The notes beneath the pieces are model-generated. The model worked only from the letters and a program-made list of their open reading frames with translations. It did not search any database and was not told the origin of the DNA. Positions 7,200 through 15,466 of a stretch of 64,000 nucleotides of DNA are shown in pieces. The stretch lies in the NCBI RefSeq assembly GCF_004339725.1, contig NZ_SMGK01000001.1, positions 434,001-498,000 of the forward strand. Direction: 5' to 3'. The position numbers and the translations under genes are program-made. Origin of the DNA: Acidipila rosea (lineage in GTDB: Bacteria; Acidobacteriota; Terriglobia; Terriglobales; Acidobacteriaceae). Every line of letters starts with the position of its first letter. The first letter of the stretch is position 1.

Positions 7200-8669
7200 A
7201 TGACGGACGCCAACCAAAGTAGTCCCCGTAGTGGGCCCCAGGATATTGTGGACAGCAAAATCGTCCCCGCTCAACAGCTTTACTCCGAACTGAAGCAGAT
7301 TCCTGTCTTTGCCCATATCAAACCGGCAGATCTGGAATGTCTCGGGGACGTGGAAGTCGTTGAAATGGAGCCCGGCTCTTTTCTTCTGCGCGAGGGCGAA
7401 GCCAACTTCCATTTCTGGGTTCTGCTCCAGGGGGAAATTCGGGCTTATAAGGTTGAAAGCGACCGCACGGTCCATCCGATCGCGACGCTCAAGAGCGGGG
7501 ATACTTTTGGGGAAGTGCCGATCCTGATCGGGAGCAAGGCGACTTCCGTAAATTCCGAAGTCATCACGCCGAGCCGTCTAATTTCCATCAGCCGCGAAGG
7601 CTTCTGGCGTCTGATGGCGACCTGCCCGGTAGTGCGGCAGGGCATCCTCGAAAATATGGCTCGACGGCTGGAAAGCTACCAGGCAATCACCCTTCATCGC
7701 GAGAAGCTGATCTCGCTGGGGACTTTGGCTGCAGGGTTGATGCACGAGCTGAATAATCCGGGCGCCGCCGCGCGGCGGGCTGCCTCGCAATTACGTGACA
7801 ATCTCTTCCGCCTTCAGCAGATCAGTCTCAAATTCACACATGCAGACCTCACACCGACGCAGATGGAGTGCATGCGCAATCTGCAAGAGCGAATTTTGAG
7901 CTGCAAGAAAGCTCCCGCCATGAGTTCTATCGAACAATCGGACGCGGAGGAAGAGCTGAGCGAGTGGCTGGAAAATGCGGGCGTGGAGAATGCATGGAAG
8001 ATGGCCCCGTCCCTGGTGGCGATTGGCTGGAAGCCTTGTGATATTGAGTGCGCCCAACACGAGTTCTCGCCTGAGCTATTTTCCGACTCACTGAACTGGC
8101 TGGAAGCGCTGATCTCAAGCGTGCAGCACGTGGCCGCAATTGAAGAGAGCGTGGCCCGCGTAACAGATTTGGTCATCGCGGTGAAAAAATATGCCTACGA
8201 CGACAAAATCAGCCAGCAGGGCGTCGATATTCACGACAGCATCCAGAGCACGCTGACGATCCTCGGACACAAATTCCGCAATAAGCAGCTGACCGTGGAG
8301 AAGGATTTTGCCCCGGAGTTGCCGATCGTGGTCAGTGGTGGCTCCGGCCTCAGCCAGGTGTGGACGAATCTACTGGATAATGCCATCGACGCATCGCCGG
8401 AAAAGGGCGCGATCACTGTGAAGACATGGGTCGACGGGCCAATTGTCTGCGTGTCTATTGCCGATGAAGGACCGGGCATCGCGGCGGCGAGTCGCAGCCA
8501 CATCTTTGAGCCATTTTTTACGACCAAGCCGGTCGGAGTCGGTACGGGGCTCGGGTTGGATATCGTTCACCGCATTGTGGTGGGCCAGTATCGCGGGGCG
8601 GTCACCTTTACTTCCGAGCCTGGACGAACGGTTTTCCTGGTGCAGTTGCCGGTGGGCAAGAGAGCTTAA
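7200..8669 (+). CDS. Histidine kinase with N-terminal cyclic-nucleotide-binding-type domain
   Basis: A 489-residue soluble sensor kinase. Residues about 30-155 form a CRP-like cNMP-binding domain (FLLREGEANFHFWVLLQGE, then FGE at 103-105). The usual phosphate-binding Arg after FGE is replaced: the segment reads GSKATS, so cAMP/cGMP binding is doubtful. The kinase core has the H-box LAAGLMHELNNP (His182), a long helical insert (about 200-340), the N-box (NLLDNAIDA), G1 (DEGPGIA) and G2 (GTGLGL). There is no transmembrane helix, so it senses a cytoplasmic cue. It lies 29 bases after the receiver/TrxR-like fusion and is the obvious kinase partner for that receiver. Confidence 0.92.
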   Translation: MTDANQSSPRSGPQDIVDSKIVPAQQLYSELKQIPVFAHIKPADLECLGDVEVVEMEPGSFLLREGEANFHFWVLLQGEIRAYKVESDRTVHPIATLKSGDTFGEVPILIGSKATSVNSEVITPSRLISISREGFWRLMATCPVVRQGILENMARRLESYQAITLHREKLISLGTLAAGLMHELNNPGAAARRAASQLRDNLFRLQQISLKFTHADLTPTQMECMRNLQERILSCKKAPAMSSIEQSDAEEELSEWLENAGVENAWKMAPSLVAIGWKPCDIECAQHEFSPELFSDSLNWLEALISSVQHVAAIEESVARVTDLVIAVKKYAYDDKISQQGVDIHDSIQSTLTILGHKFRNKQLTVEKDFAPELPIVVSGGSGLSQVWTNLLDNAIDASPEKGAITVKTWVDGPIVCVSIADEGPGIAAASRSHIFEPFFTTKPVGVGTGLGLDIVHRIVVGQYRGAVTFTSEPGRTVFLVQLPVGKRA

Positions 8670-8734
8670 ATCAAACCCTGTATCGGGGAAAAAGACGCAT
8701 GCAACTGGTTGCTGCTATCTGCGTTTAAAGCAGC

Positions 8735-9091
8735 ATGAGTTATTCGCGGATGAGATCTTCCTCCTTCAAGTCTCTCGGTCTCCTCTTGATGCTGCTTGTG
8801 GCTGGCTGCGCCAGCCGGCCTGCTTATTACGTCGCCACCCCACCGCCGCCCCCAGAACCAGTCCAGGTAGAGCCATTGATCTCCGTGGCAGAACATAATG
8901 GGTTCGTGGATGGAGAGCGGATGGGCGTTGCAGATCGAGATATGGGGCGCAGCTACAAGCCCGGGAGGAGCGAACTCTTTGAGGAGGCGCCGGGCTATTC
9001 ACCGCGATTGGGTGGGCCGTTTCACCAGTATCGCTACTATTACAGGGATGGATTCAGACGCGGCTATCATGGCGGTTATTTGCATGGCTAG
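8735..9091 (+). CDS. Small lipoprotein, unknown function
   Basis: A 118-residue protein. A type II signal peptide with lipobox LVAGC (Cys about residue 25) is followed by a proline-rich linker (TPPPPPEP) and a short Tyr/Gly/Arg-rich domain (QYRYYYRDGFRRGYHGGY). It should be anchored in the inner leaflet of the outer membrane or in the inner membrane. No domain family is recognised. A second ATG six codons into the reading frame (8750) could also start translation. It follows the histidine kinase after 65 bases on the same strand, so co-transcription is possible but not shown. Confidence 0.72.
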   Translation: MSYSRMRSSSFKSLGLLLMLLVAGCASRPAYYVATPPPPPEPVQVEPLISVAEHNGFVDGERMGVADRDMGRSYKPGRSELFEEAPGYSPRLGGPFHQYRYYYRDGFRRGYHGGYLHG

Positions 9092-9113
9092 CATGATGCT
9101 GAATCCCGCTGCT

Positions 9114-10178
9114 CTACGAGGTTCGTGCGGCTTTTTCCAACCGGTCGCGAATCGCGATACCGACACCCTCAGCAGCCGGTAGCGGGCAGAGAATCATCTC
9201 TACGCCCGCCTTATCCAGGAAGCGAAGGCCTGCAAAGAGGCGCTGGGCCAGCTCTTCAGGATCGCCCCAGTGGCCCCACCGATAGAGAGTTGCATCGATC
9301 CCGGCTGCGGCCAGCTGGAAGCTGTCGGCCAGCATCAGTCCAAGTCTGGTTCCCTGTATGTTGGCCTCCTGCGCGGCAGCTCTGAACTCTGTGTATTGTG
9401 CCTCGTCGCTGTTGCCGACGAGTACAAGGCGCGCGCGCGGAGCATAGTGGCGCAATCCTACTCCGGGGGAGGGTAGCGCTTCCGGCGCAGTAGCGCGGGT
9501 ACGGGGCGTTTCTTTGAAGGCTACGGCGTCCGTACAGACTGCACGCAGCTGCTCCAGAGTAATGACCCCGGGACGATAGAGGATGCAGGGATCGACGCAG
9601 GCATCGACTACAGTCGACTCGAGCCCGTGGGTCGTCTCGCCTCCATCAAGAATGGCATCGATTCTGCCGTCAAGGTCTTCGGCAACGTGCGAGGCGAGGG
9701 TGGGACTGGTGCGTCCGAAGGTGTTGGCGCTGGGAGCGGCCAGAGGAACCCCGGCGGCCCGGATCAACGCCAGCGCCACGGGATGCTCAGGCATCCGCAC
9801 ACCAACGAGTGGCCTGCCTGCGGTAACGATATCCTGAATTCCCCTTGCGCGCGGTAGCAGTAACGTAAGTGGCCCCGGCCAGAAGACATTCATCAGACGT
9901 CGAGCATTCTCCGATATACCGGAGGCGACCTGGTCCAGCATCGAGAGATCAGCGATATGAACGATGAGTGGATCCCACGAAGGTCGCTGTTTTGCCGCAA
10001 AAATCTTTGCGACTGCCTCCGGATCGAGTGCGTTGGCGCCCAGACCATAGACCGTCTCCGTGGGAAAGGCGACTGTGCCGCCACTGCGCAGGATGGCTGC
10101 GGCGCGATCGATCGCAGCACGCGAAAGAGGGGAGTCAAGTGCAGCTGGGTCAACGATGAGGTGAAGAGTATCGGGCAA
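9114..10178 (-). CDS. sua5: L-threonylcarbamoyladenylate synthase (Sua5/TsaC)
   Basis: A 354-residue protein. The N-terminal YrdC/TsaC domain has the family motifs GGTVAFPTETVYGLGANA, KQRPSWDPLIVHI and PGPLTLLLP, and the late SANTFGRTSPT and STVVD segments. A C-terminal Sua5 domain (about 245-354, PSPGVGLRHYAPRARL onwards) makes it the long Sua5 form rather than short TsaC. The enzyme makes threonylcarbamoyl-AMP from Thr, bicarbonate and ATP for t6A37 tRNA modification in the cytoplasm. It is transcribed divergently from the CYTH-domain gene, with a 66-base gap holding both promoters. Confidence 0.95.
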   Translation of the reverse strand: MPDTLHLIVDPAALDSPLSRAAIDRAAAILRSGGTVAFPTETVYGLGANALDPEAVAKIFAAKQRPSWDPLIVHIADLSMLDQVASGISENARRLMNVFWPGPLTLLLPRARGIQDIVTAGRPLVGVRMPEHPVALALIRAAGVPLAAPSANTFGRTSPTLASHVAEDLDGRIDAILDGGETTHGLESTVVDACVDPCILYRPGVITLEQLRAVCTDAVAFKETPRTRATAPEALPSPGVGLRHYAPRARLVLVGNSDEAQYTEFRAAAQEANIQGTRLGLMLADSFQLAAAGIDATLYRWGHWGDPEELAQRLFAGLRFLDKAGVEMILCPLPAAEGVGIAIRDRLEKAARTS

Positions 10179-10244
10179 GGCGCGTCCTTATCTGAGCCTG
10201 TCTCTATTATGCTCTGCTATGCACCATCGTCTTATACTCAGAAA

Positions 10245-10820
10245 ATGTCGAGTGCAATTGAGATTGAAGTCAAGTTTCGCGTAACCAGTATTCCCGCGCT
10301 GGAGCTAAGGCTGTCGGAGATAGGCTTCGAGCTCCAGACACCCCGTACCTTTGAGCGCAACATCCTGTTTGATACGCCGGAGAGGAGCCTGCGCGCGAAG
10401 CAGTCTATTCTTCGCCTGCGCAGCTATGGGGGGCGATGGGTGGTGACACATAAGCGGTTGCCCGACAATCATGATGCAGCCGCGCCGCATAAACACCGCG
10501 TCGAAACCGAGACGATAGTCGAAGACGGGGACGCAATAGCAGAGATCTTTACGCAGCTGGGGTATGGTGCAGCATTTACCTATGAGAAGTGGCGCACAGA
10601 ATATGCCGATCGTGAAGGCCATTGCGTGATCGATGAGACTCCTATCGGAACCTTTGCCGAACTGGAAGGCTCAGAGGCCTGGATCGACCGCCGCAGTGCA
10701 GAACTGGGTCTTGGTCGCGAGGAAATTATGACACTGAGCTATGGCAGGCTGTTCGAAGACTGGCGTCGCGAGACGGGCAGTTCCGCTGCCGACCTGACGT
10801 TCGCAGCGATCACAGGCTGA
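10245..10820 (+). CDS. CYTH-domain phosphohydrolase / class IV adenylate cyclase-like
   Basis: A 191-residue protein starting at ATG 10245; the open frame extends upstream but that part overlaps the sua5 start and looks non-coding. It has the CYTH signature EIEVKF at residues 5-10, then alternating charged strands (FDTPERSLRAKQSILRLRS, THKRLP, HRVETE, YEKWRTEY, IDETPIGTFAELEG) that line the tunnel and bind triphosphate and divalent metal. Family members hydrolyse thiamine triphosphate or inorganic triphosphate, or cyclise ATP. Sequence alone does not separate these. The HxxxxER-like features and EGSEAWID end resemble the CyaB/class IV group. Confidence 0.87.
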   Translation: MSSAIEIEVKFRVTSIPALELRLSEIGFELQTPRTFERNILFDTPERSLRAKQSILRLRSYGGRWVVTHKRLPDNHDAAAPHKHRVETETIVEDGDAIAEIFTQLGYGAAFTYEKWRTEYADREGHCVIDETPIGTFAELEGSEAWIDRRSAELGLGREEIMTLSYGRLFEDWRRETGSSAADLTFAAITG

Positions 10821-10845
10821 GTGCTGGCGTTGCTGCCAGGTTTTC

Positions 10846-11283
10846 TTATGCTGTGAGGCTGATCTCCGCAATGTCAAAGAAGCGGTCCACTGTGTCGGTA
10901 AACCTCAGGTCATCCAGAGTCGCGGAGAAGAACTCCTCTCGTAATGCCTGGGCGAGCTGGATCTGCTTAGGTATGTCGCTCGCAAACCGAGGAATGAAGT
11001 AGTCGCGAAAAGCCTTGATCTCACGCATGTAAGCCACAGGCTTCGAGACAAAGAAGCACAAGAAGCCGGCAATGAACTTCAGCTCCTGCCGAACGCCCGG
11101 GCTGTCGAACTCGCCGGGCAGATGTTCTGGTGCTCGAAAGCCTGGCGGGAGCTGCAAATCGGCCGCAGACCCTTTAACTCTTGCCTGAAGCAGAAAGATT
11201 ACAAGTGCTGCTTCATCCTCTTCGTCGAAAGCGGTGTCGGGAGTCTGGTTATTCTCCATGAGGAATGTGCGAAAGAAGGCCAT
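10846..11283 (-). CDS. Conserved-looking hypothetical protein
   Basis: A 145-residue protein preceded by a good ribosome binding site (AGGAG, 6 bases before ATG 11283). No signal peptide is obvious. The body is mostly helical with an aromatic stretch (FIAGFLCFFV) that could be one hydrophobic helix, and an acidic N-terminus (FDEEDEAAL). I recognise no family. It begins 9 bases after the stop of the upstream membrane-protein gene, so the two form an operon of unknown purpose. Confidence 0.65.
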   Translation of the reverse strand: MAFFRTFLMENNQTPDTAFDEEDEAALVIFLLQARVKGSAADLQLPPGFRAPEHLPGEFDSPGVRQELKFIAGFLCFFVSKPVAYMREIKAFRDYFIPRFASDIPKQIQLAQALREEFFSATLDDLRFTDTVDRFFDIAEISLTA

Positions 11284-11292
11284 GAGCTTCTC

Positions 11293-11937
11293 CTAGTTTG
11301 AGGTGCGGGGGCGGTGTGGTCTGGCTGGCGGAATACTGGCCGGGTAGCAGGGGCGGACCGGAGCAGGCTCCGAAAATCCGGCACTGCATTCGATCTTGAC
11401 TGGAGGTTCTCGGACGGGCAACTCTTTGACTTTGAGCCAGCCGAACCCCAGTTGGAGCACCGGTATGGACATGAGGATCAGTCCCAGAACGATGCTGCTG
11501 GTGGCGGTTGTGAGCCAGTATCCGAAGCGCAGATTCTTCTGCGAGCTTACTTCAAAGGTGCTGTTATATCGCCAGAGAAAATTGAATCGGAGATGAGCTG
11601 TGAAGATGAGAAGCGCGAAAAAGTAAACCAGCGCGAAGGCAAGGGGGATCATGTAGCTTCCGACGCCGATTTTTTCGTGAAGCCAGGTGAGTAGGCCCAA
11701 GGTTGCCGGGATCAGCAGAGCGCAGACGCTGAGCACCGCGTCGCAGGACCTTTCCGCACGATCAGTAGCTATTTGTGGCGGAGTGCTGCCGGCGGGGAGC
11801 CTCCACGATCTTCTGGTCAGGAGGACGAAAGTCAGGAAGAAAAGGCTGACAATCCCGCAGATCATCCAAAGTATCAACGAATGGTTCGCCGACGATTCCG
11901 GCGATGCCAGAACGATGGTTGTCAGGGCTCCAGACAT
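11293..11937 (-). CDS. Predicted membrane protein, unknown function
   Basis: About 214 residues if it starts at ATG 11937. An in-frame TTG at 12003 would add 22 residues of less plausible sequence. Four hydrophobic segments are visible (LILWMICGIVSLFFLTFVLL, LSVCALLIPATLGLLTWL, MIPLAFALVYFFALLIFTAH, and ATSSIVLGLILMSIPVLQLG), so it should be a polytopic inner-membrane protein with a Pro-rich cytoplasmic or periplasmic tail (PPARPHRPR). No family is recognised. It is the first gene of a pair with the hypothetical gene at 10846. Confidence 0.62.
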   Translation of the reverse strand: MSGALTTIVLASPESSANHSLILWMICGIVSLFFLTFVLLTRRSWRLPAGSTPPQIATDRAERSCDAVLSVCALLIPATLGLLTWLHEKIGVGSYMIPLAFALVYFFALLIFTAHLRFNFLWRYNSTFEVSSQKNLRFGYWLTTATSSIVLGLILMSIPVLQLGFGWLKVKELPVREPPVKIECSAGFSEPAPVRPCYPASIPPARPHRPRTSN

Positions 11938-12160
11938 TAGGCTTGTCCGTGACACGAGATTGGCGAAGCAACGGAGTGTAGCAATTGTGGACAGGCCGGT
12001 CAACGCCGAAATAATGGGCGGAAAGCGGTCTGCGTGGGGTTAAGCCAGGCTGATGAGCAACCTGCTTCTTTGACTCCACCAAAACCAATTCAAGAAACCT
12101 CTCAAGTCGCCGATAAGAGGGCTAAACGGCGGATTCCCCGCTCGGATCGAGGTTACTCTC

Positions 12161-12514
12161 ATGAATTTTCTGCCTTTCTCTTTAAGGAAATCTGTCTCTC
12201 TCCGGAGTCTTTTCCTGCTTGCCGCTGCGGCGGCAATGCTTACTGTGGCGCTGCCTGGGCATGCCGATGACCGCCATGTCGAGAAGCGTGTCCCCCCCGT
12301 CTATCCAGAGCTTGCGAAGCGCATGCGCATCGGTGGAATGGTGCATGTTTCGGCAACCGTTGCCCCGAATGGGACGGTGACGGCGGTCAAAGCCACGTCG
12401 GGCAACAAGATGCTGACCCCGGCGGCGGAAGACGCGGTAAAACGCTGGAAGTTCGCGCCCGCCGACGCAGTCTCGACGGTTGATGTGGATATAAATTTCG
12501 AGACTGGCAACTAA
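12161..12514 (+). CDS. Secreted stand-alone TonB C-terminal domain protein
   Basis: A 117-residue protein: an Arg/Lys N-terminus, a hydrophobic core (SLFLLAAAAAMLTVALPG) and a likely signal-peptidase site after GHA near residue 35. The rest is a TonB C-terminal domain (VYPELAKRMRIGGMVHVSATVAPNG, then AAEDAVKRWKFAPA). Classical TonB keeps its N-terminal helix as a membrane anchor and has a Pro-rich spacer; both are missing here, so the mature protein is probably a soluble periplasmic domain. It may cap a receptor or serve in envelope structure. It stands alone, upstream of the chemoreceptor on the same strand. Confidence 0.8.
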   Translation: MNFLPFSLRKSVSLRSLFLLAAAAAMLTVALPGHADDRHVEKRVPPVYPELAKRMRIGGMVHVSATVAPNGTVTAVKATSGNKMLTPAAEDAVKRWKFAPADAVSTVDVDINFETGN

Positions 12515-12571
12515 GTGCGGCAGCTCGTCTGCTGATTACCTCACAGAGCAACAGGGAGAATGGAACACATC

Positions 12572-14299
12572 ATGTCATTGGCACACTGGAAGCTATCAAA
12601 TAAATTGCGGCTCAGCACCGGTGTGCTGGTCGTTGCAGTGCTCCTCGGCTCGCTTGCCGCTTACGTCAAGATGCGGCAGGTGAGCCAGCTCTCTGAGAGT
12701 GTGGCAGCTGCGCGGGTACCTGCCCTGACAGCAGTACGCGACCTGCGGGTTGCGGCCCTGGCATCTTCATCGGCCCTCAAATCGTACATGCTGTTTGGTG
12801 TTGACCCGACCATGGCCAGCAGGTACAAGCAAGAATTTGCTGCGAGCGAGGCAGCAGGTGCAGAGGCCATCCAGCACATTGAGTCTCTGCGTAGCCAGCT
12901 GGACACGCTTACCGGCAACGCGAAGATCGACCTGCTGCTCAGTGAGTATCGCGCTTTTCAGCAGGGGCAGGATCGTGTGGAACAGATGGCCGTCGGACAG
13001 GGAAGTGACGCGACGAGCAAGGCCTTTGACCTGTTGCAGGGCGAGGTTGCCGACCATGATGCCGCGTTCGAGAAGACGGTCTCTGAGATCGTGCAGATGC
13101 AGGTGGCGGCTACGGACCATGATCTCCGCGAACTGGTGCGCGTGAATCATCTCCAGGCGGTCTATATGTGGCTTGCGATCTTTTTCGGCGGACTCGTCGG
13201 CAGCGTGATCGCTGAACTCACCACGCGCCGCGTTGTGCGATCTGTGACGCTGGTGGCGGATCGCGCTCACCTGATCGCAGAGGGGGATCTAACAGGTGAG
13301 CCGATGCATCTCGATGCAAACGATGAGGTGACGAGTCTCGCGCGCTCCGTCAATACCATGCAGGATAATCTGCGCGAGATGATCCGCACGATGATGGACA
13401 TCTCCTCGACCATCAACCAGGATTCCAAGGAACTCACGCAGTCCACCTCCGAATCTTTCCGTCGCATCAAGGAGCAGAGCATGCAGACGCAGCAGGCTGC
13501 GGCGGCCATGCAGGAAATGTCGATTTCCATCAACGAGGTCTCGCGGCACTCGCAGAACGCTGCGGAGAACGCTAAAGAGGCGGCCACCACTGCGCGCCAT
13601 GGCGGCTCTATCGTCAAAGAGATGCTGACCAGCATGGAGTCGATCGCAGGCTCGGTGCGCAACACGGCGACGACTGTCCAGCGGCTCGGCAAGGAGTCTG
13701 AACAGATCATCCGCATTGTCAACGTGATTGAGGAGATCGCGCAGAAGACCAATCTGCTGGCATTGAACGCTGCCATCGAGGCAGCGCGTGCCGGGGAGCA
13801 GGGGCGCGGCTTTGCCGTCGTCGCTGGCGAAGTCAGAAGGCTTGCGGAGAGCACGCGCGATGCTACCAGCGAGATTGCGCAGATGATTCAGGGGATCCAG
13901 GTCCATACGCGTGGTGCAGTCGAGGCCATGGACTCAGGAACGGCGACCGTGAATGAGGGCGTCGAAACAACGACTCGCGCAGGAGAAGCCCTGCAGCGCA
14001 TTATCTCGATGGCCGACCAGGTGGACAGTATGATTGCGCAGATCGCTACAGCATCGATGCAGCAGGCCGAAGCCGCGCGGCAGTCGAGTGCGAACCTCGA
14101 CACCATCAACCGGCTGGGCGAAGAGAGTGCGGCTGCGATTCCTGCGACGACAGGTATTGTGACCTCGGTCGAAACCGGAGCCAGGCGCCTGCAGGAGCAT
14201 ATCGGGCGCTTCCGCCTTGCCGAATCGCGCAGCTATTCCTCTACCCTGTCTCCGCGCCAGGGGATGCTGGGTCAGGCAGCGACAGCCTTCGGCGACTAA
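12572..14299 (+). CDS. Methyl-accepting chemotaxis protein
   Basis: About 575 residues from ATG 12572; a GGAA six bases upstream favours it over the ATG at 12560, which sits one base from GGGAG. A transmembrane helix ([19 protein letters not shown]) leads to a periplasmic four-helix-bundle type sensor of about 150 residues, then a second helix ([17 protein letters not shown]), a HAMP domain and a long signalling coiled coil. The highly conserved hairpin tip is present ([20 protein letters not shown] then [13 protein letters not shown]). No CheR/CheB-docking pentapeptide ends the protein. The ligand is unknown. It lies near fliD/fliS but other chemotaxis genes are not in the window. Confidence 0.94.
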   Translation: MSLAHWKLSNKLRLSTGVLVVAVLLGSLAAYVKMRQVSQLSESVAAARVPALTAVRDLRVAALASSSALKSYMLFGVDPTMASRYKQEFAASEAAGAEAIQHIESLRSQLDTLTGNAKIDLLLSEYRAFQQGQDRVEQMAVGQGSDATSKAFDLLQGEVADHDAAFEKTVSEIVQMQVAATDHDLRELVRVNHLQAVYMWLAIFFGGLVGSVIAELTTRRVVRSVTLVADRAHLIAEGDLTGEPMHLDANDEVTSLARSVNTMQDNLREMIRTMMDISSTINQDSKELTQSTSESFRRIKEQSMQTQQAAAAMQEMSISINEVSRHSQNAAENAKEAATTARHGGSIVKEMLTSMESIAGSVRNTATTVQRLGKESEQIIRIVNVIEEIAQKTNLLALNAAIEAARAGEQGRGFAVVAGEVRRLAESTRDATSEIAQMIQGIQVHTRGAVEAMDSGTATVNEGVETTTRAGEALQRIISMADQVDSMIAQIATASMQQAEAARQSSANLDTINRLGEESAAAIPATTGIVTSVETGARRLQEHIGRFRLAESRSYSSTLSPRQGMLGQAATAFGD

Positions 14300-14313
14300 T
14301 TCGAATCCATATC

Positions 14314-14350
14314 GGGCAGGCGGGGCTTTACGCTCTGCCTGCCCCTTTTC
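14314..14350 (+). terminator. Intrinsic terminator after the chemoreceptor gene
   Basis: GGGCAGGC pairs with GCCTGCCC across a 15-base loop, followed by CTTTTCCTTT. It lies 14 bases past the chemoreceptor stop and before murB, so it probably separates the two transcripts. Confidence 0.78.
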
Positions 14351-14403
14351 CTTTCCAACAGGGGATTGCGCAAGCTCTCTGGGTATATCTTGGAAGCGTG
14401 GCA

Positions 14404-15426
14404 ATGCAGTTTTTAGAGAATGTTCCGCTTGCGCCCTATACGACATTCGGGGTGGGCGGCCCGGCGCGCTGGTTCGCTGAGGCCGTATCGGAGGAAGAGG
14501 TTCTGGAGGGCCTAGCCTTTGCCCGGACACGCAGCCTGCAACTCTTTGTGCTCGGGGGAGGCAGCAACCTCCTGGTGGCAGACGAGGGTTTTAACGGCCT
14601 TGTGCTCCGCATGGCGCTGCGCGGATGCAAGGAAAATAACCCGGGTCAGTTCTCTGTGGCTGCGGGTGAAGATTGGGATGGGTTTGTCTCTCTTGCCGTT
14701 AGTCGGGATTGCGCCGGAGTCGAGTGCCTGGCAGGAATTCCTGGTAGCGTCGGCGGCACACCTGTGCAGAATGTCGGCGCCTACGGCCAGGAAGTTGCGG
14801 AGACGGTGCGCCTGGTACGTGCGGTCGACCTGCGATCCGAAGCCGTCGTAGAACTCGGCGCCGCGGAGTGCGGCTTTGCTTACCGAAGAAGCATCTTCAA
14901 CTCGACGGAGCGCGGCCGCTACGCAGTGACGAGAGTGGATTTCGATCTAACCCTCGGGGGCGCGCCACGTATTGCGTATGCCGATCTCAAGCGGCACTTT
15001 GCCGGACAGCCTACGCCCACCCTGACCGAGGTGAGCGCCGCGGTTCGAGAGATACGTCGGGCCAAGGGGATGCTGCTTACGGCGGATGATCCGGACTGCC
15101 GCAGCGCGGGCAGCTTCTTCAAGAATCCAGTGATTTCGAAGGCCCACTATGCGCAGATTGCCGCAGCGACGGCTACGGCTGTCCCGCAGTATCCGGCCGG
15201 CGACGCGCAGGTGAAGCTGCCAGCCGCGTGGCTGCTAGAGCAGGCTGGTTTCATCAAGGGCTATGCGATGGGGCAGGCTGGAATCTCTTCTCGTCACACA
15301 CTGGCGCTGATCAACCGGGGGGGAGCTACAGCTGCGGCTATAGGTGCACTGCGCGATCGGATCATAACCGTGGTTCAGGACAGATTTGGAATCGTTCTCG
15401 AGCCTGAGCCAGTCTGGCTCGGCTAA
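14404..15426 (+). CDS. murB: UDP-N-acetylenolpyruvoylglucosamine reductase
   Basis: A 340-residue cytoplasmic FAD enzyme that reduces the enolpyruvyl group to make UDP-MurNAc in peptidoglycan synthesis. Start at ATG 14404, seven bases after GGAAG; a GTG two codons earlier lies too close to that site. Visible motifs are TTFGVGGPA, VLGGGSNLL, the FAD-site GIPGSVGGTPVQNVGAYGQE, FAYRRSIF with the family Tyr/Arg, and the catalytic CRSAGSFFKNP segment. The insert between YRRSIF and the C-terminal domain fits the E. coli-like (type I) enzyme. It lies alone, next to the flagellar genes rather than a mur cluster. Confidence 0.96.
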   Translation: MQFLENVPLAPYTTFGVGGPARWFAEAVSEEEVLEGLAFARTRSLQLFVLGGGSNLLVADEGFNGLVLRMALRGCKENNPGQFSVAAGEDWDGFVSLAVSRDCAGVECLAGIPGSVGGTPVQNVGAYGQEVAETVRLVRAVDLRSEAVVELGAAECGFAYRRSIFNSTERGRYAVTRVDFDLTLGGAPRIAYADLKRHFAGQPTPTLTEVSAAVREIRRAKGMLLTADDPDCRSAGSFFKNPVISKAHYAQIAAATATAVPQYPAGDAQVKLPAAWLLEQAGFIKGYAMGQAGISSRHTLALINRGGATAAAIGALRDRIITVVQDRFGIVLEPEPVWLG

Positions 15427-15466
15427 CTTCTTTCAAGCTCCCTCCGATTTCGCCGATACACGCAGC

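Noticed and set aside
13267..13906. Two long overlapping minus-strand open frames within the chemoreceptor gene
   Set aside because: Both are antisense to the conserved signalling domain; Leu/Ser- or Arg-rich composition is typical of shadow frames.
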